A stretch of DNA of 64,000 bases from Garcia nutans (lineage: Eukaryota; Streptophyta; Magnoliopsida; Malpighiales; Euphorbiaceae): positions 38,494,001 through 38,558,000 of the forward strand of contig CANTUV010000039.1 in NCBI GenBank assembly GCA_947685225.1, given 5' to 3'. This document shows, piece by piece, positions 56,874 through 64,000 of this stretch. The translations under genes were made by a program, and so were the position numbers. Below the pieces are notes generated by a model that was not told the origin of the DNA, did not search any database, and saw only the letters and a list, made by a program, of their open reading frames with translations. The stretch's first letter is position 1, and each line of letters begins with the position of its first letter.

Positions 56874-58104
56874 TGTGAACACTCGAATTTTGAGGCTCGA
56901 AAAGCCAATTTCCTTAGACCAAACCGGACCGGCGGGCAACGGTAAAAGTCCACCGAAAGTATGTCTTCATGGTGCTTGAAATGTCCGGTGCGACGCAAGG
57001 ATCATGGATATAGTCTCGGAATAATTTTTGGAGGCCCGTGGCTCCCGGAAAGTCAGTTTTAGCAGAAGTAGAGCGAGTCGCGGTGGGCCAGGACAGCGGC
57101 CCAGCCGCCGGGATCGGTGGCCCGGCCGCTATGATTCTGGCGGCCAGAACCCGTGGGGACTGCGGCCCGGCCGCCGTGCAGCCCGATTTTGCCTATAAAT
57201 AGGCTTCAGATTTTCAAAAATGGGGGGACTTTGAGGACTTCTTACGCCCAGATGCTGACGAAATTTTTATGCTTAAGAATTTCTAATATTGTGTTGTAGA
57301 AAGCAAGAATCATACTTAAAAGTGCAAGGAAACAAGATCTGGAACTTAGAAGTGGAAAAATTCTAATCAAGGTAATATCATAATTCATCTTTGGTCAATT
57401 CGAGCATATCATAAGCATTCTAATCTTCTTCTTAATATCTTCTTGGTCAAAGATCTAATCCTTTTAGATCTAAAGGCCTAATGGATTAATCAATCAACCT
57501 TTCGGCATCAAGCCATGAATAAAATCAACTTTTTGGCACGGAGCCTAAATTACATCCTTTAAATACTAAGTATTTAAATGTTACAATTAAGATCAAAATT
57601 TGACATGAAGCCTAAATCGAACTCTTTTGGTACCAAGTACCCGAAATTATACAACCTTTGCACTAAGTGCTAAAACTCACAACTCTGGCAAAATGCCTGA
57701 AAAATGCACGAAGCATACACACACACATGCATGAAGCATAATTTTCATCGCCTTTAAATAGGCTTTTCCGAACTACATGGGCTTTGATCTCTCATAAAAA
57801 CGAGAGTATGTAGGCATATTTGGGATTCACCCCAAATAGCAAGTCCACAATTTACTAACAATCTGTCTCTTCTTTTCTTCATTCCTTCTTGATTTGTTCT
57901 TTTTGCAAGTTAGTCAAACGCATGACATAGTCCCCGAATCCTCCTTGGGTTCGCAGACTAGAAGCCTTTACATTGGATGCATTATTGGAGTCAAACAAGG
58001 GTTTTCTTAGTTTTTCCCTTCGAACAAAATAAACTGAGTGGCGACTCCCGACAACGAGTGAACGTTCGCCCGAATCCTTTTCGGGCGGAAAACCGAGGTT
58101 CACA
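56874..58104 (+). mobile_element. Element C 3' LTR
   Basis: 1231 bp, same length as the 5' LTR. Starts TGTGAACACTCG, ends GAGGTTCACA, and is followed by the AGCAG duplication. TATA at 57194-57201. Differences from the 5' copy are clustered in the U3 GC-rich island (about 57060-57180). Confidence 0.95.
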
Positions 58105-58109
58105 AGCAG

Positions 58110-58616
58110 AATAAAAAGACTATACAACAATGGTTAATGAAAGCACCTGAGCTAGATCCATTTGAGGGAAGACCAGAGCCTATCATAGTGATGGGGAAGG
58201 AGCTGGCCAAATGGGAGATCTTCTCCGATGTGGCACATCTGGCCAAGAAGGCCATAACAGATAGAAAGATTGACAATACCTAGGGAAGATTTGGAATTGG
58301 GTGCAGAATGGTGGTAGTTCAATTTGATGATATCCTTGATTTCCACCTTAGTGATGATGATGTTTTTCTTCTTTCTAACTTATTTGCTGATGATAATGTT
58401 TTTGTTTCAAAAGCCAATCTAATAAAGTTTGATTTCACTTACTTGTGTGATGTCTCTGATGAGTCAATTTATTCTTATGACTTAATAAGAATATTTCATA
58501 TCAATTTTGTGCAAAACACACTATTAAACCTTGGAACAATAGAAGATCCAAAAAATATAAGCATAGCAACAGAATTGACCCCAACAGAAGTTAGGAATTC
58601 GAGAAGATTTTTATAA
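58110..58616 (+). pseudogene. Element D protease-RT linker relic with in-frame TAG
   Basis: Element D resumes after C: FEGRPEPIIVMGKELAKWEI and a FSDVAHL block match the FADV region of B. A TAG at 58281-58283 follows DRKIDNT, and the same frame continues as VQFDDILDFHLSDDDVFLLS and then LLNLGTIEDPKNISIATELT, homologous to the B linker. A frameshift near 58610 leads into RT. Confidence 0.85.
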
Positions 58617-58627
58617 AATTTGAGAAA

Positions 58628-61385
58628 GTGTTTCCATGGTCATATAAAGATATGCCAGGTATTGACAGGGATATAGTAGAACATAAGATCCCCACTTTTG
58701 CTCACATGAAGCCTGTAAAATACAAGCTAAGAAGATTAAGATCAGACTGGGCCACTCAACTGAAGGAAGAGGTAGTGGAGTATATTCAGGCTGAATTTTT
58801 GAAAGCTGTCAGTTATTCTGCATGGACCGCTAACATAGTGCTTATACCAAAAAAGGATGGGATAGTAAGAGTGTGTGTTGATTAATAGTGCAATCTCCAA
58901 TGTCATGCATTCCTTTATGGATGGATTTTCAGGGTATAAGCAGATCATGACGGCAAAGGAAGACTAGAGCAAAATTGCCTTCATCTCAGAATGAGGGGTT
59001 TATTACGACAGGGTAAACCCAAAAAAGCATATGTTTAAGTAACTTTAGAAAAGATGTTGGGACATGTGATAAGTTCAAAAGGGATAGAAATAGACCCAGA
59101 CAAGGTAAAAGCCATCCAAGAAATGTCAACACCTAAGATAGAGAAAGAAGTGAGAGCATTCATTGGGAAACTTCAAAAAGTTAGTTGATTTATTGCTCGA
59201 TTAACTTCAATGTGTGAACCCATAAGAATATTGTTGAGAAAGAATTAACCAATAATTTGGACAAATAATTGCCAAAAAGCTTTCAACATAATTAAAGAGT
59301 ACTTAAGCAATCTACCAATCTTGAGACCTCAGTAACCAGGCAATAGGAGCTATGGTAGTGAAAATAGGCGAAGATGGGATAAAATTCGTGATTTATTAGT
59401 TAAGTCATAGATTACTGCCATATGAGGCAAAATACACCATGGTAGAGAAAAATTGTTTAGCAATTGTCCGACATCCAAAAAACTAAGACACTACTTCCAA
59501 TCCTACAAAGTCTAAGCAGTTTCTAAATTGGACCCAATTAAATATCTATGTGGTGTTTCATCATTAATCAGAAAGTATGGAAGGTTGTTGATATTGCTAG
59601 AAGAATTTGACATTGAGTATGTCACCAGAAAGACTATCAAAGGAAGAGCTATAGCTGAGTTCTTAGCATAACATCCTTTACTAGAAGGAGATGATGTCTG
59701 CATGCAATTTTTGAATAAAGATTTTCATGCATTGGAAATATAAGAGTGGGTAATGAATTTTGATGGAGCTGTGAACAAGAAAGAGGCAGGTTTAGGTGTG
59801 ATTCTAGAAGAACCTGGAGGAGAACTCATCCCTCTAGAAAAAAGATTGACTTTTAAATCTACCAATAATATGTTGGAATATGAAGATCGCATTTTTGGAT
59901 TGGAAACTTTTGTCATAATAGGGGTGAAAAGGGTAAAAGCCATCAGAGACTCACTGTTGGTTGTTTAATAAGTATTAGGAGCATGGGAACTAAAAGAAGA
60001 AAAGTTAAAGCCATATCTTAATCATCTGAATCATCTCATAAAAAGTTCTAGCCATTGTATTTTCATCCATAGATCGCAAGAAGAAAATTAGCTACATGAT
60101 GCACTTGTGACTTTTGGTATTGGTATTGGATGATCCAGTCAATCTCTTTTCAGAGCCTCTAAAATTGGTAAGTTCTTCCCATCCATGTTATTCTTACAAG
60201 ACAATTACAGTAGTAGGAATAGATCATGGGCTATACAGTATATGATAATTGAGGGAGTGTTGTATAGAAGGTGGCCGGATGGTCTCCATTTTAGATGTCT
60301 CGGGAGGGAAGAATTAGAGCAGGTTACACCTGAAAATCCATGCCGAAATATGTAGACCTCACATGAATGGAAGCATGTTAGCAAAGAAGATAATAAGGTA
60401 AGGGTACTATTAGCTAACCATGGAAAAGGTTTATGTAGATTTCATAAGGAGGTGCGAGAAATGTCAAGTTCATGGGAATTACAAATAATCTTCCACCTAT
60501 TGAGTTATGAGTCCTGACCTCACCCTAGCCATTTTCAACATGGGAAATATACATCATCGATGAAATCCATTTGATAGCATCAAACAGACATAGGTTCATA
60601 GTGGTGGTAATGGATTACTTCTCCAAGTGGATAGAGGTAGAGTCTTTTAATAAACTAAGTTCATGATAAATGGCACGGTTCATTGAAAGAAATCTCTTTT
60701 ATAGGTATGGTATGCCTCATCATTTGGTATCTGATAATGGAGTATAGTTCTAGGGTGAAGTTCGGGCACTCTTAGAGAAATACAATATGAAACATTACAT
60801 ATCCTCTCCGTACAGACCTCAAGCCAATGGAGTAGTGGAAGCGGTTGACAAAACCATTAAGACCATTCTTGCCAAGATGATGAGAACCTACTAAGGCTAG
60901 GCCGAGATGTTGCCTTTTACCTTATGGGGGTATAGGACAGAAATCAGAACACCGACTAGTATGACACCATATTCGCTTGTTTGTGGGATGGAAGCAATTC
61001 TACCAGTTGAGAAGGAAATGAAGTCCCTCAAATTCATGCTAGAAGTATAATTGCCAAAATTAGAATGGGTACAAGCAAGGTATGAGTAGTTGGCCCAACT
61101 TGAGGAAAAGAGGTTACAAGCATTATATCACATTCAGTTGTACCAAAAGAGGATTACTCAAGCATATAATAGGAGAGCAAAAGAAAAAAGAATAAAAGTA
61201 GGGGACTTGGTATTGAAATAATACATGCCTAATATCTCAGACCCGAGAGGGAAGTTTAAACCGAATTGGGATGGTCCCTTTGTGGTAAAGGAAGTTATGA
61301 AGAGAGGAGCAGTTGAGTTCTTAGATATGGATGGGAATGAGTTTTTTGAACCCAGTAAATCTTGATAAGCTATAGATCTTTTATG
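58628..61385 (+). pseudogene. Element D RT, RNase H and integrase relic
   Basis: RT begins FPWSYKDMPGIDRDIVEHKI and reads to RVCVD (58882). A deletion then joins to SAISNVMHSFMDGFSGY, and a second deletion near 59016 (YYDRV to NPKKH) removes the stretch that should hold the YVDD motif, about 85 codons. The Ty3-type RNase H is broken by stops. The second RNase H (59752-59967) reads MNFDGAVNKKEAGLGVILEE. Integrase (about 60230-61385) keeps SDNG and NGVVEAVDK blocks with several stops and ends near the usual LD-KL-FYV. No longer functional. Confidence 0.92.
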
Positions 61386-62423
61386 TTTAGAATTGAGCAT
61401 GAATATGATTAAGGTGTCTGGGTGTAACCACTTAGCTTAAAAGGCCAACCTTTTATATGTCTTTAGTGAGCCAGTTTTGAGCTTATTTCATTTTCCCATT
61501 TCTTTCTTTTAACATAGTAACATTAGCCTTGAACCGTTTCCTTTCATTTCCTATCCTTTCATTAGGAACAAGAGAATTTGAAGGATTTAGTAATTGAGTT
61601 GTTGTTTCAATTAAAGTGTAGGGTTAAATTTTATGATCTAGAGTTGAAAGTTTCGAATAGAGTGCTTTTCTAATTGGTGTGGGTCTTTAATTGATTTTTT
61701 ATTTTTTTATGTTATTACTATATGGAATTCTAAATAAATAAAAAAAGAGAACAAAAAGGGAAAAATAAATAATATATATTAAAAAGAAGAAGAAAGAAAG
61801 TACTAAAAGAAAAAAAAAAGAAAAAAGAAAAAAGAGAACTTGTTGTTCATATGATTGCAGTCAAAATAAGCTTCGTTGTATTTTTGCAATAAAATAAGAG
61901 GATTATAATCCTCTAATGAAGGGTATTTTAGCCTTAAGTGCTAAGTGAGTAGATGTTAGTTTTGAGATTGTTGGGTCATATGTATGATTGAATGTTTCAT
62001 TCTTGAAGTACTTTTAAACTTAATGAATATCTCACATTCCCAAATGTCATACCTTTAGCCTTAGCCCCATTTCAACCAAATGAAAGACCTTATGATTGAT
62101 GCTTAATTGTAATTAAGTGGTGGAGATTTGATTGATAAGCAAGCATGTGGAGATATTCTTTCATCAAATGTTAGGAGTACAAACACTACCTTGATTAAAC
62201 ACTTAAGAGATTGTGTGAGGGAGTGACAATTTTGGTATGCATTGAAAGGCCATTAAATGACTTAAATATTGATTTTATTTGGTTTGATAATGATTGTGGA
62301 CGTTATGAGAAGGGAACTCTTGATGTTATCTTATAATTCTTGAGTTTGATAAATTCTTTCTTGTTTAGTTTTGTTTAATTCAACTTTGCATGGGGATAAG
62401 CAACGCATTAAGTGTGGGGTAAT
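61386..62423 (+). other. 3' untranslated region and polypurine tract following element D pol
   Basis: From about 61395 it matches element E 9765-10664 along its length. Landmarks are CTTAGCTTAAAAGGCCAACC, CCTATCCTTTCATTAGGAAC, an A/G-rich run 61735-61840 and CTCACATTCCCAAATGTCAT. Near the end GGGGATAAGCAACGCATTAAG and AGTGTGGGGTAAT form a typical polypurine tract for this type of 3' region. No coding sequence. Whether it belongs to D itself or to an E-type fragment joined to D is open. Confidence 0.65.
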
Positions 62424-62750
62424 TGTTAAATAAATTCATATGTATTTTTAGAGTAGCTTTTGCTTAGTTTTTAGTTGTTTCTTAGTAGTTTATTCAAGTT
62501 TGTTATTAGGTTTTATGCTTTAGGTTGAGTCAAAAGTGCTTGTGAAAAAAGATGCAGTAAAATGTGCTAAATCCATTGTTGGAAGCAAATTTCAGAAGAA
62601 AATACACAACACGGCCAAGCCATGCCAAGCTTGGCCTTATTTCTTAATTGGAAGAAGGATTCAAGGAAACGTTTCAAGGCAAAGTTGGACATGGTTTGTG
62701 ATACAGGCATATGCATTAACACCTAGGTTGGTCTCGGATGTGGCATTATG
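62424..62750 (+). mobile_element. Start of an E-type LTR, truncated
   Basis: TGTTAAATAAATTCATATG directly follows the purine tract and is laid out like the start of element E (8000), including the region with GGCCAAGCCATGCC and CAAGGCAAAGTTGGACATGG near 62610-62695. The similarity fades by about 62750 where another repeat begins. I therefore cannot see its end or a target duplication. Confidence 0.55.
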
Positions 62751-64000
62751 TGATTTGTGATGTGATATATTTAAATTACATGAGTTGGATGATAGTGTGT
62801 GAATGAGGCTTTACATGAGAGTAAAGCTAGAGAAAGAAATGATATGGAAAAATTTGTACAAGTTTAATTGATAAATTAAAGAATTGAAGTTTACTTAAGT
62901 AAAACTAATTTTGAAATTATTGATTATTGAAATGTGTTTGTGAAATAAGTTATAAGAGAATGAATATGAGAATAATATTGGAAATAAGTTAAAAGAAAAA
63001 AATCATCAAGATTTAAGTAAGTACCTCTTCTCTAAAGCTTGGTTCTCTTTCTAATAAAGAATATGTTTGGATTGTTAGAGAGAGAAAATATTGTTTGATT
63101 GTTAAAATGGGTAGATATGATATTAAAATGAAGAGAGTATGGGGAAATATTGGGTTGGTTGATTGATATGGACAAGGTGTGAAAATTTAGGGTTTGGTTA
63201 TGTAAAGTTAAGGTTTTTAAAAATAGATGATGTTGGTTAATGTTAGGAGATATATTAGTATTGTTTTAATGCAAATATTGTGATTTTAATGTTAGAAATG
63301 TGATATGCTTGAGTGTTGTTAAAGCTCATGTTAATGGTGGTAATATGTGAAATTTAAATTTTTGAAATGGGCTTTCATAATTGTGAAAATGATGTGTTTT
63401 GATGTTATATTACTATATAAATAATTTTTTTAAATTTAAATATTACAAAAAATGAGATTAGTATATTGAAGTTTATTTAAAGTAGTAAGTTGAGTGTTTG
63501 GAGTTTTAATGGAATTTTAATAAGGATTACTTAGATAATGATAGTTTAATATATATTAAGCATAAGAGCTATTTTGAATGAATAATATTGCTTATGAAAG
63601 TAATATGTAATGTGTAATGTGGTTGATAATATAAAATTTTGTTATGAAATAAAGGAAAATGATTAAGCAAGTGAAAATGAATTACTTTAGGTAATTGGAT
63701 TGGAAATGATGAAAATGGATATGAAAGGTATGATAAATGCATAAAAAATGTGAGAGAAATGTCACATTGGAAATGTGACTAAGATTTATGTGAAGTGTTG
63801 AAAAAATATATATAATATAACAAGGAAATTAGTTAAGAGAAGGGTAGTAAAAAAAAAGATGTTAATTATGTTATGGTCAGAGTGTATATATATGTTGAGT
63901 TGATGAATAACCTAAGTCATATAAAAAGAATGAGAAATGATAATGTTCTCTGAAATGTGATAAATGTTAAATTTGTATAGATTATATGTAAAAGAGGAAT
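62751..64000 (+). mobile_element. Probable Tekay-like LTR in plus sense, running off the window
   Basis: ATAAATGCATAAAAAATGTGAGAG and AATGTGACTAAGATTTATGTG (63730-63800) correspond to the reverse complement of LTR F near 37900-37990. The composition and the many GAAAATGA/AATATTG words fit the A/T-rich body of those LTRs. The start is not clear and the end is beyond 64000. No genes seen. Confidence 0.45.

Larger units (their letters stand above)
44810..58104 (+). mobile_element. Element C: complete Tat-lineage retrotransposon (13.3 kb)
   Basis: Two LTRs of 1231 bp each (44810-46040, 56874-58104) begin TGTGAACACTCG and end GAGGTTCACA. The flanks carry an exact 5-bp duplication AGCAG (44805-44809, 58105-58109). 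The order is LTR, tRNA-Arg PBS, leader, one continuous gag-protease-RT-RNase H-RNase H-integrase frame with four stops, post-pol hairpins, two antisense genes, a PPT-side hairpin and LTR. It is the best-preserved element of the window and lies in the relic D. Confidence 0.97.

Noticed and set aside
62536..62760. 74-codon plus-strand frame
   Set aside because: It lies in an LTR start fragment next to a polypurine tract, with no domain and no conservation in the matching part of element E.

Overview
This window looks like gene-poor, repeat-dense chromatin of a flowering plant, probably a eudicot. Base composition is AT-rich. I see no intact host gene, rRNA, tRNA gene or CRISPR array. Nearly all recognisable sequence is LTR retrotransposon DNA: Ty3/gypsy of the Tekay and Tat lineages plus some Ty1/copia, with one tRNA-derived SINE. 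The elements are inserted inside one another. I could not name the species. Element letters below are mine.

Layout. 1-6011: element A, minus strand, Tekay-like, with pol fragment, gag-protease, PBS and a 2.6 kb LTR; it runs off the left edge. 6038-7284: Ty1/copia LTR. About 7285-27968: one old Tekay-like LTR (G), split by a SINE (7345-7529), by element E (8000-10664, flanked by CTAAG) and by the Tat-lineage element B (11574-26963, minus strand, flanked by GTATA). 28308-30241: solo LTR of the B family (flanked by ATATA). 30242-33685: unassigned AT-rich sequence. 33686-34985: Ty1/copia gag-protease relic. From about 35.6 to 62.7 kb: a decayed Tat-lineage element D on the plus strand. D is interrupted by a Tekay-like LTR F (36817-39044), a B-family solo LTR (42398-44489, flanked by CACCC) and the complete young Tat-lineage element C (44810-58104, two 1231-bp LTRs, flanked by AGCAG). 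From about 62750 to the right edge: probably another Tekay-like LTR.

How the parts work together. B, C and D carry gag, aspartic protease, reverse transcriptase, a Ty3-type RNase H followed by a second RNase H of the kind typical of the Tat lineage, and integrase. In both B and C the stretch between pol and the 3' LTR holds a second transcriptional programme on the opposite strand: a spliced plant-mobile-domain (PMD) gene starting next to the 3' LTR, and a second gene or remnant that I match to the DUF7745-type proteins. These antisense genes have their own TATA boxes about 75-100 bp upstream of the start codons. In C, one of these promoters repeats the GC-rich-island-plus-TATA layout of the LTR. 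A tandem array of covarying RNA hairpins sits just after the pol stop in both B and C. This antisense cassette, with its promoters and hairpins, is the most interesting system in the window.

All coding regions are damaged here, mostly by stop codons explainable as C-to-T changes, which fits decay of methylated heterochromatic DNA. Nothing in the window looks functional as a host gene.
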